A stretch of DNA of 26,103 bases from CAYWFU01 sp964457585 (GTDB lineage: Bacteria; JACRDZ01): the NCBI GenBank assembly GCA_964457585.1, contig CAYWFU010000036.1, positions 1-26,103 on the forward strand, written 5' to 3'. Under the pieces are notes generated by a model. The model searched no databases, was not told the origin of the DNA, and saw only the letters and a program-made list of their open reading frames with translations. The position numbers were made by a program, and so were the translations under genes. This document shows, in pieces, positions 6,571-12,912 of this stretch (its first letter is position 1; each line of letters begins with the position of its first letter).

Positions 6571-6733
6571 TAAGGCAGTGAGCAAAAATAACTTCCACAT
6601 CTTGCTTGTCTTTTGCTCCGTCTTCTACGTTGTGCTAAAGGTTACATAGCGTTGCTATGCGCCCTTTAGCACGCCTTGAAGACGAAACAAAATCCTGCGC
6701 AATATGTAAAAGTTATTTTTGCTCACTACCTAA
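6571..6733. mobile_element. 163-bp MITE-like perfect-symmetry hairpin element
   Basis: The ends TAAGGCAGTGAGC and GCTCACTACCTAA are inverted. Complementarity continues through AAAAATAACTT, GTCTTC and GTGCTAAAGG to a central CATAGC-GTT-GCTATG hairpin at 6645-6659. That centre coincides with the midpoint of the whole element (6652). It has no coding capacity. TA flanks the AGG/CCT ends on both sides, which would fit a TA-target transposon such as IS630/Tc1, but this is weak. It fills the spacer between the E1 gene and the DUF169 gene, and its right end provides the TAG stop of the E1 gene. Confidence 0.7.
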
Positions 6734-7526
6734 TACTGCAAAATTCTTCATAATCTATTAATTCTTTAATAGTAGGATTCTCTCCGCAGATTGGACATTT
6801 AGGATCGCGTTTTATTTTCATAATTCTGAATTCCATCTTTAAAGCATCAAATATTAATAATCTTCCAATCAGATTATCACCTATCCCCAAAATATATTTT
6901 ATGGCTTCCAAAGCCTGTATTGTTCCTACTATACCTGGTAAAACACCAATAACTCCTGCTTCCTGACAACTTGGGACCATTCCGGGAGGAGGCGGAGAAT
7001 GATATAAACATCTATAGCATGGCCCTTTATTTGGAGAAAATAGCGTTACCTGACCATCAAACCGAAATATGCTGCCATGAACATTGGGAATATTTTTCAT
7101 TAAACATGCATCATTTACTAAATATCTGGTTGCAAAATTATCACAACCATCAACAACAATATCATATCCAGTTATTATATTTAAAATATTTTGTGAAGTT
7201 AATCTTTCTTCAAAAAGTATAACATTAACATCCGGATTTAAAGCATTAATTGTTTCTTTTGCAGACTTACCTTTATGGTGCCCCACCCTATCTGTACGAT
7301 GTATTATTTGACGCTGAAGATTACTTTCCTCTACAATATCCATCTCAACGATTCCTATTGTCCCGATACCTGCGGCAGCAAGATATAATAATACCGGTGA
7401 ACCTAATCCACCTGCACCTACAACTAAAACCTTAGATTTAAGTAATTTATTTTGCCCTTTACCTCCAACTTCAGGTAATATAATATGACGGCTATATCGT
7501 TTAATTTGTTCTTCTGTAAAAGACAT
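6726..7526 (-). CDS. MoeB/ThiF/HesA-family E1-like adenylyltransferase
   Basis: Enzymes of this group adenylate the C-terminal GG of small sulfur carriers (MoaD, ThiS, CysO), which then receive sulfur. The 266 residues show the typical start EEQIKRYSRHIILPEVG, a Rossmann nucleotide loop VVGAGGLGSP (about 35-44), NLQRQ, and the DGCDNF aspartate region. Two zinc pairs are present, CYRC and CPIC. The conserved cysteine lies in SCQEAGVIG. There is no rhodanese domain. AGGAGA precedes the ATG. It is the first gene of the minus-strand run leading to the SepCysS-like gene. No partner sulfur carrier is in the window, so MoeB, ThiF and a dedicated role cannot be told apart. The stop codon lies inside the 6571-6733 element. 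Confidence 0.88.
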   Translation of the reverse strand: MSFTEEQIKRYSRHIILPEVGGKGQNKLLKSKVLVVGAGGLGSPVLLYLAAAGIGTIGIVEMDIVEESNLQRQIIHRTDRVGHHKGKSAKETINALNPDVNVILFEERLTSQNILNIITGYDIVVDGCDNFATRYLVNDACLMKNIPNVHGSIFRFDGQVTLFSPNKGPCYRCLYHSPPPPGMVPSCQEAGVIGVLPGIVGTIQALEAIKYILGIGDNLIGRLLIFDALKMEFRIMKIKRDPKCPICGENPTIKELIDYEEFCSIR

Positions 7527-7560
7527 TTTTTTCTCCTGAAAAAAAATAAATTATAATTAA

Positions 7561-7677
7561 GAACCCTGTGGCAAAGCCACAGGATATCTTCTGTCTCTGA
7601 TAGGAATATTTCATTATTTATATTTATGCCAATGCATTGGCACTTCCAGATAATATTAAGTGTTTCATAATAATATA
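7561..7677 (-). repeat. Dispersed hairpin repeat, copy 2, with 3' extension
   Basis: Positions 7565-7583 form a perfect 8-bp hairpin CCTGTGGC-AAA-GCCACAGG. The shared tail GATATCTTCTGTCTCTGATAGG (split here by its first G) matches the reverse complement of 785-834. The following ~65 bp (7611-7677) are homologous to 7772-7840 on the other side of the assembly gap. The unit is thus about 117 bp. No transposase nearby. Confidence 0.7.
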
Positions 7678-7687
7678 NNNNNNNNNN
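7678..7687. other. Assembly gap (10 N)
   Basis: Ten N between two homologous repeat copies. The true length and content are unknown. The repeats probably broke the assembly. Confidence 0.97.
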
Positions 7688-7751
7688 CGACCATATCCTT
7701 TACAGTAGTCTTCTTTCAAACACCTTTTAAAAAAAAAAAAAAAAATGAAGA

Positions 7752-7840
7752 ATCCTGCAGTTTTACCGCATGGGATTTCATTATATATTATACTAATCCA
7801 TTATCATTTCAGATAATATAAGTGTTTTATAGTAATATAT
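7752..7840 (-). repeat. Diverged second copy of the 7561-7677 unit
   Basis: It shares TTTCATTAT, then TTCAGATAATAT, AAGTGTTT and TAATATA in the same order and spacing as 7611-7677, after a degraded hairpin (CCTGCAG...). It lacks the CTTCTGTCTCTGATAGG block. Confidence 0.6.
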
Positions 7841-7932
7841 TTAAAAAATTTTGTCAATATTTTAATTTAGAGCGGGTCAAATTTATTAGTAAAATATAAT
7901 ACCGGGTAATTAGTTCAAGTAGTTTCTATTAT

Positions 7933-8030
7933 TGTCATTCTGAGCGAAGCGAAGAATCTGCTTTTAAAGCTTCAAAAACAGATTCTTCGCGGAGTTTACA
8001 CTGAGTGAAACGAATGTGCTCAGAATGACA
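7933..8030. repeat. TGTCATTCTGAGCGAAGCGAAGAATCTG interspersed palindrome
   Basis: The left arm (7933-7960) begins TGTCATTCTGAGCGAAGC and ends GAAGAATCTG. The right arm (7979-8030) ends with its complement CAGATTCTTCGC...CTCAGAATGACA and has a 24-nt longer middle. The loop is CTTTTAAAGC-rich. I recall very similar intergenic palindromes from several unrelated phyla. It is non-coding. Confidence 0.8.
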
Positions 8031-8053
8031 GGTAAATCAGCAACATAACTAAT

Positions 8054-8075
8054 AACTCAAGTTGACTGAGTTTTT
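8054..8075 (+). repeat. ACTCAAGTTGACTGA motif, copy 1
   Basis: AACTCAAGTTGACTGAG followed by TTTTT, with a small ACTCA/TGAGT stem (8055-8071). The same 15-mer ACTCAAGTTGACTGA followed by a T-run recurs at 26055-26076. A weak terminator shape is possible, but no gene ends here. Confidence 0.5.
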
Positions 8076-8183
8076 GCAAAATTGTGGCGTCCTGCGGGCA
8101 TTTATTGATTTAAAATACTATAATGTCACGAAGTGACACCTAATTGCAGTTTATAAGTAATTTTAAAAATTTTAAAAAAGTAC

Positions 8184-8212
8184 TTGACAAAACTTTTTTT
8201 AAGAGATATTAT
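8184..8212 (+). promoter_or_regulatory. Sigma-70 promoter for the rho operon
   Basis: Consensus TTGACA at 8184-8189, 17-nt spacer, TATTAT at 8207-8212. Predicted start near 8219. This is the best promoter in the window. It leaves a leader of about 460 nt before the rho start codon. Confidence 0.75.
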
Positions 8213-8592
8213 ATTATAACAATAAGTAAAAAATTTTATTTAAGGTTGTTGATGCTGTGTTTTAAGCTTATGAACCAACCTCTATTCCTACATTATAAAT
8301 AAATCGAAAACAGAATTTATTTTTTAATTTTATTTTAATTAAATAGATAATTTAATGTTAAATAATATTACAATAAAAATCCAAATTATAATTTAGAATT
8401 GAGAAAACAATTAAGCTTATCCGAAAAATAAGTTTTGTATTACAGTAGGATTTAACAAAGAAAGGCTCTAAATCTCCAGCATTTACTTTTATGAGGTTTT
8501 ATGATATTCAAATAAATTTCTTATAATTTTAATTTGTTACCCTCATATCAAACATATCTATGAAAAATCTAAAACTAAAATTCTTTTTTACT

Positions 8593-8634
8593 GAAAATTT
8601 CCATTTATGAAAAACCCTATAAATAGAAATTTTC
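8593..8634 (+). promoter_or_regulatory. Long AT-rich stem-loop in the rho leader
   Basis: GAAAATTTC (8593-8601) pairs with GAAATTTTC (8626-8634). After one C-A mismatch, ATTTAT (8603-8608) pairs with ATAAAT (8619-8624), leaving a 10-nt loop. It ends 45 nt before the rho RBS. A smaller stem AAGCTTAT/ATAAGTTT lies at 8413-8435 and an AGGTTG/CAACCT pair at about 8242-8281. Together they suggest a structured leader. Rho autoregulation through its leader is known in E. coli. Confidence 0.5.
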
Positions 8635-8688
8635 TCATTAATTTAATATTTTAAAAAAATTTTAATTCATTTATTTATGGAGGAAAAA

Positions 8689-10116
8689 ATGGATAGTACG
8701 AAAAATTCAACAGAGAAAAATTCAACAGAGAATGAAAAAACTGAAGAAAAAGGACGGACAAAAACAACAGAAGTTCCGAACAAAGAAAAAATGAAAGATG
8801 TTGAAGAAATTGAGGAAGAAGAATATCCAAAAACATCTTCCAAATTTAAATCAAGCGAAAATCTTGATATAGCATTGCTTCAGAAAAAAACTATTTCTGC
8901 TCTTACTAAAATTGCACAAACATTAAATATAGAAGGTGTTAGCGGTTTACGAAAGCAGGAATTGATTTTTAAGGTTTTGCAAGCACAAACTGAGAGAAAT
9001 GGATTGATTTTTGGTGAAGGGGTTTTGGAAGTATTGCCTGATGGATATGGCTTTTTGAGAGCTACAAATTATAATTATTTACCTGGTCCCGATGATATAT
9101 ATGTTTCACCTTCACAGATAAGAAAATTCGGTCTGCGTACAGGAGATACAGTTTCAGGACAAATTCGCCCTCCAAAAGAAAATGAAAGATATTTTGCATT
9201 GCTTAGAGTTGAAGCAGTTAATTTTGAAAACCCGGAATTGGGTAGAACCAAAGTTCTATTTGATAACTTGACACCGCTTTATCCTCAGGAAAAAATAAAT
9301 CTGGAAGTTGAACCAACAGATATGTCAACAAGAATTATTGATATGCTTACTCCTATTGGTAAAGGACAACGCGGTTTGATCGTTGCTCCGCCAAGAACAG
9401 GAAAAACAATGCTGCTTCAAAGGATAGCTAACAGCATTACTACTAATCATCCTGAGATTATTTTAATTGTTTTATTAATTGATGAAAGACCGGAAGAAGT
9501 AACTGATATGCAAAGATCAGTAAAAGGTGAGGTTATAAGTTCTACTTTTGATGAACCGCCGTCAAGACATGTTCAGGTCTCAGAAATGGTTATTGAAAAA
9601 GCTAAACGTCTGGTAGAACATCAAAAAGATGTAGTAATACTTTTAGACAGTATTACCCGACTGGCGCGCGCATATAATACAATTGTACCGCCCAGCGGAA
9701 AAGTGCTTTCAGGCGGAGTGGATTCAAACGCATTGCAGCGTCCAAAACGTTTCTTTGGTGCAGCAAGAAATATTGAAGAAGGCGGAAGTCTCACAATAAT
9801 CGCAACAGCACTTGTTGATACAGGAAGCAGAATGGATGATGTTATTTTTGAAGAATTTAAAGGGACTGGTAATCTGGAAATAATTCTTGACAGGAGACTG
9901 GTTGATAAAAGAATATTCCCTGCAATGGATATTAATCGCTCAGGGACCAGAAAAGAAGAATTACTTTTACCTATGGATGATTTAAATAAAATGTGGATAA
10001 TGCGTAAAGTCTTGAATACTATGGGTGTTGTTGAAAGCATGGAACTGTTATTAGAAAAAATGGCTAAAACCAAAACTAATAGAACATTTCTAAAATCTAT
10101 AGCTAATAATAATTGA
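8689..10116 (+). CDS. rho: Transcription termination factor Rho
   Basis: Hexameric RNA-dependent ATPase that ends transcription. In the 475-aa form, a Lys/Glu/Ser/Thr-rich extension (1-55) precedes the N-terminal helical domain. The cold-shock RNA-binding domain lies at about 105-185 (LEVLPDGYGFLR). The P-loop APPRTGKT is at 233-240, followed by LLIDERPEEVTDM and ILLDSITRLARAYN. The Q/R-loop region GKVLSGGVDSNAL and RFFGAARNIEEGG close the motor. I choose ATG 8689 because GGAGG (8679-8683) lies 5 nt upstream. An ATG at 8677 is in frame but overlaps that RBS. It heads an operon with rpmE and an RNase J gene, all RNA-related. About 55 residues longer than E. coli Rho. Confidence 0.98.
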   Translation: MDSTKNSTEKNSTENEKTEEKGRTKTTEVPNKEKMKDVEEIEEEEYPKTSSKFKSSENLDIALLQKKTISALTKIAQTLNIEGVSGLRKQELIFKVLQAQTERNGLIFGEGVLEVLPDGYGFLRATNYNYLPGPDDIYVSPSQIRKFGLRTGDTVSGQIRPPKENERYFALLRVEAVNFENPELGRTKVLFDNLTPLYPQEKINLEVEPTDMSTRIIDMLTPIGKGQRGLIVAPPRTGKTMLLQRIANSITTNHPEIILIVLLIDERPEEVTDMQRSVKGEVISSTFDEPPSRHVQVSEMVIEKAKRLVEHQKDVVILLDSITRLARAYNTIVPPSGKVLSGGVDSNALQRPKRFFGAARNIEEGGSLTIIATALVDTGSRMDDVIFEEFKGTGNLEIILDRRLVDKRIFPAMDINRSGTRKEELLLPMDDLNKMWIMRKVLNTMGVVESMELLLEKMAKTKTNRTFLKSIANNN

Positions 10117-10148
10117 TACCTAAAAATTATACAGGAGGTGAATAATAG

Positions 10149-10364
10149 ATGAGAAAAGGTATACATCCAGACTATAAACAAACTACTATAACCTGTGCTT
10201 GCGGTCAGGTAATTGAAACAGGCTCAACAGTAGAAAATATACATGTGGAAATTTGTTCACAATGCCACCCATTTTTTACTGGTAAACAAAAACTCATTGA
10301 CACTGCAGGAAGAGTAGAACGTTTCCAGAAAAGATATAAGAAAAAAGAGGAAAAACAAGCTTAA
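10149..10364 (+). CDS. rpmE: Ribosomal protein L31 (zinc form)
   Basis: 71-residue L31 starting MRKGIHPDYK. It carries the full zinc set: C16 and C18 (CAC), C36 and C39 (CSQC). It is thus the C+ form that binds zinc. It ends in the basic tail RFQKRYKKKEEK. A strong AGGAGGTG lies 8 nt before the ATG. rho-rpmE adjacency is common in bacteria. Confidence 0.97.
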   Translation: MRKGIHPDYKQTTITCACGQVIETGSTVENIHVEICSQCHPFFTGKQKLIDTAGRVERFQKRYKKKEEKQA

Positions 10365-10380
10365 CCAGGAGAAATATTAA

Positions 10381-12120
10381 ATGGAACAATTACCTGCTAA
10401 TGCTCCAGTAAATTTACATCAAAATAAATTACATTTCATTAAAAAAAGAAAAAAGAAAAAAGAAAAAAAGAAAGTTTCCATCATTCCTTTAGGCGGATTA
10501 GGTGAAATCGGAAAAAATATGATGGTTATTGAATATGAAAATGATATTATTATCATTGATGCCGGATTAATGTTTCCGGAAGAAGAAATGCTTGGAATAG
10601 ATATTGTCATTCCGGATATAACATACCTTAAAGAAAATATACAAAAAGTTAAAGCGATAATTCTTACGCATGGACATGAAGATCATGTCGGTGCGCTGCC
10701 TTATATATTACGTGATATCAATGTTCCTATTTATGGAACAGCTCTTACCTTAGGTCTAGCCAAAGCTAAATTGGAAGAATATGATTTATTGGATAAAGTC
10801 ACTTTCAAAAAAGTATCTACAGACAAATGTGAACAAATCGGTCCTTTCAAACTGGAATTTTTCCATGTATGTCACAGTATATTAGATGGTGTTGGTATTG
10901 CTGTTTACACTCCAATAGGAATAATTATCCATACAGGCGATTTTAAACTCGATCAGACTCCTGTTGATAACCGCTTAACTGATTTATGCAAGCTTGCAGA
11001 ACTAAGCAAAAAAAAGGTTTTGCTTTTAATGTCAGACAGTACTAACGTTGAAAAAGAAGGTTATACACTTTCTGAAAAAGAAATCGGCAGAGTATTTGAT
11101 GACATTTTTCGAACTACATCACATAGAATAATAGTTGCTACTTTTGCATCTAATATTCACCGTATACAGCAATTTTTTGATGCTGCACATAACCATCGCA
11201 GAAAAGTAATTGTCAATGGCATGAGTGTTCAAAAAAATACTGAAATCGCAAGTCAGCTTGGATATCTGAATATACCAAAAGATCTAATATTAGATATTAA
11301 AGATATTAATAAATATCCCCCAAACCGGATTGCGATAATAACTACCGGCAGTCAGGGTGAGCCAATGTCTGCTTTATCAAGAATAGCTCTGGATACTCAT
11401 AAGCAGATAAAAATTGATCCCGGGGATACTGTATTAATCTCAGCCAAAATGATACCAGGCAATGAGAGAGCTATAACACATACAATAAATCATTTATTTA
11501 AACGCGGTGCAAATGTTATATATGAACAGGTATCAGAAGTACATGTTTCCGGACATGCAAGTCAGGAAGAATTAAAATTGATATTAAATCTCGTAAAACC
11601 TAAATTTTTCATACCTATTCATGGTGAATATAGACATCTGGTACAGCATGCTGAGTTAGCTAAAAAATTAAATATTCCTCATGAGAACATTTTTATTATT
11701 GAAAATGGTACAAGAGTAGAGTTTACGGAAAATAGCGGAAAAATCTGCAGCAAAGTCGCTTCAGGCAGAGTTTTAGTTGATGGTAAAGGGATAGGAGATG
11801 TAGGCCCTGTTGTGCTTAGAGACAGGATGCATCTTTCTCAGGATGGAGTAGTTGTAATAATATTAATGATAAATAAACAGGATGGATCTCTGGTAGGAGA
11901 ACCTTATATTATTTCACGCGGTTTTATATATGATAAAGCGCAGGAAGAATTATTGCCGGATACAAAACAACTTGTAATTGATGAACTAAAAAAATCTAAA
12001 CTGGAAGAATCAACAGAAGAAATGGTTATCACTGCAAATATCAGACGTACATTAAAAAAATATTTCTATGAAAAATTAAATCGTCGGCCAATTATTCTAC
12101 CGCTGATAATTGAAGCATAA
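10381..12120 (+). CDS. rnj: Ribonuclease J
   Basis: Metallo-beta-lactamase/beta-CASP nuclease for mRNA decay and rRNA maturation, with endo- and 5'-exonuclease activity in the family. The core starts at VSIIPLGGLGEIGKNMM (about 32) and has HGHEDH (97-102). MSDSTNVEKEGYT, the beta-CASP region, and HVSGHASQEEL and FFIPIHGEYRHL follow. A C-terminal domain (about 460-579) is present. An unusual tract of 11 Lys/Arg/Glu residues (21-31) precedes the core, which gives 579 aa against about 555 in Bacillus. The start has AGGAGA and lies 16 nt after rpmE. With Rho upstream, this looks like an RNA-turnover operon. Confidence 0.95.
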   Translation: MEQLPANAPVNLHQNKLHFIKKRKKKKEKKKVSIIPLGGLGEIGKNMMVIEYENDIIIIDAGLMFPEEEMLGIDIVIPDITYLKENIQKVKAIILTHGHEDHVGALPYILRDINVPIYGTALTLGLAKAKLEEYDLLDKVTFKKVSTDKCEQIGPFKLEFFHVCHSILDGVGIAVYTPIGIIIHTGDFKLDQTPVDNRLTDLCKLAELSKKKVLLLMSDSTNVEKEGYTLSEKEIGRVFDDIFRTTSHRIIVATFASNIHRIQQFFDAAHNHRRKVIVNGMSVQKNTEIASQLGYLNIPKDLILDIKDINKYPPNRIAIITTGSQGEPMSALSRIALDTHKQIKIDPGDTVLISAKMIPGNERAITHTINHLFKRGANVIYEQVSEVHVSGHASQEELKLILNLVKPKFFIPIHGEYRHLVQHAELAKKLNIPHENIFIIENGTRVEFTENSGKICSKVASGRVLVDGKGIGDVGPVVLRDRMHLSQDGVVVIILMINKQDGSLVGEPYIISRGFIYDKAQEELLPDTKQLVIDELKKSKLEESTEEMVITANIRRTLKKYFYEKLNRRPIILPLIIEA

Positions 12121-12134
12121 ATCGGGATTTATTC

Positions 12135-12905
12135 ATGAAATTTATTTTTGAATTTACAGGACAAAAAATACTAAATACTCTTGAGATTGTCGGCAAAATA
12201 ATTTCATTTATCTGGCGATCAATTAGTACACTTTTTCGTACTCGATTAAATTTGAAAAATACTCTGGTGCAAATGGAATTACTGGGAGTGAATTCCCTGC
12301 CTGTTGTTTTAACAACATCAATTTTTACAGGAATGGTTCTTACTGTCCAATCTTATTACGGATTCAAAATATTCAATGCTACTCATTATGTCGGAGCAGT
12401 TGTTGGTCTTTCTATGTCAAGAGAACTTGGCCCTGTTCTAACTGCTCTTATAGTTACAGGAAGAGTAGGAGCTGCAATGACAGCAGAGCTTGGTTCCATG
12501 CGTGTAACTGAACAGATAGATGCTATGGAAACATTAGCTGTTGATCCCTTCAGATATCTAGTTGTCCCGCGTTTTATAGCCTGTATTATTATGTTACCTT
12601 TATTAACTGTGCTTGCCGATGCTGTTGCAATGTTCGGTGGAGCTGTTACAGGTCAGCTAAGTTTTAGTTTAAATTTTAATGGTTTTATTGAAAAAATTGT
12701 AGATACATTAACTTTAAATGACCTCTACAGCGGATTGATAAAATCTATTTTCTTTGGAGGTATTATTTCATTAATAGGTTGTTATAAAGGTTTTACAACT
12801 ACAGGAGGTGCAGAAGGTGTTGGAAAAGCTACCACTAATTCTGTAGTTATAAGTTCAATGCTTATTTTGATATCGGATTATTATCTTACTGTTTTACTAT
12901 ACTAA
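12135..12905 (+). CDS. mlaE: MlaE/YrbE-type ABC transporter permease
   Basis: Integral membrane permease of the Mla/Mce lipid transport systems that move phospholipid between the membranes. The 256 aa contain the family signature MELLGVNSLPVVLTTSIFTGMVL and the strongly conserved SRELGPVLTALIVTGRVGAAMTAELGSM region (here quoted in part only as SRELGPV, GRVGAAM and TEQIDAM). Five to six hydrophobic segments. It starts 14 nt after the RNase J gene with a weak RBS (GGGAT). The MlaF ATPase and MlaD/MCE partners normally next to it are absent. The next gene is convergent only 7 nt away, so the partners must be elsewhere or lost. Confidence 0.9.
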   Translation: MKFIFEFTGQKILNTLEIVGKIISFIWRSISTLFRTRLNLKNTLVQMELLGVNSLPVVLTTSIFTGMVLTVQSYYGFKIFNATHYVGAVVGLSMSRELGPVLTALIVTGRVGAAMTAELGSMRVTEQIDAMETLAVDPFRYLVVPRFIACIIMLPLLTVLADAVAMFGGAVTGQLSFSLNFNGFIEKIVDTLTLNDLYSGLIKSIFFGGIISLIGCYKGFTTTGGAEGVGKATTNSVVISSMLILISDYYLTVLLY

Positions 12906-12912
12906 AACTTTA

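Larger units (their letters stand above)
7527..8688. other. Gene-free divergent region: repeats, assembly gap and rho leader
   Basis: No believable gene in about 1.16 kb. It holds a dispersed hairpin repeat (7561-7610), a perfect 16-bp palindrome TGCCAATGCATTGGCA (7627-7642), ten N (7678-7687), a 17-A run (7729-7745), a second diverged repeat copy (7752-7840), a TCATTCTGAGCG palindrome (7933-8030) and a TGTCAC-GAA-GTGACA hairpin (8124-8138). The rho promoter follows, then a leader of about 460 nt with several stem-loops. I found no clear promoter for the minus-strand E1 gene. Confidence 0.7.

Noticed and set aside
7620..7660. Sigma-54 promoter around TTGGCAC at 7637
   Set aside because: No GC doublet at the needed spacing after GG.
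7729..7745. 17-A run as a slippage-regulated element
   Set aside because: It is intergenic and next to an assembly gap, so it may be an assembly artefact.
8213..8688. Known riboswitch or 6S RNA in the rho leader
   Set aside because: Stem-loops exist but no conserved core of a class I know could be matched by eye.
9621..10181. 186-codon open frame antisense to rho
   Set aside because: Lies wholly opposite conserved Rho motifs. Its hydrophobic composition is the mirror of an AT-rich coding strand.
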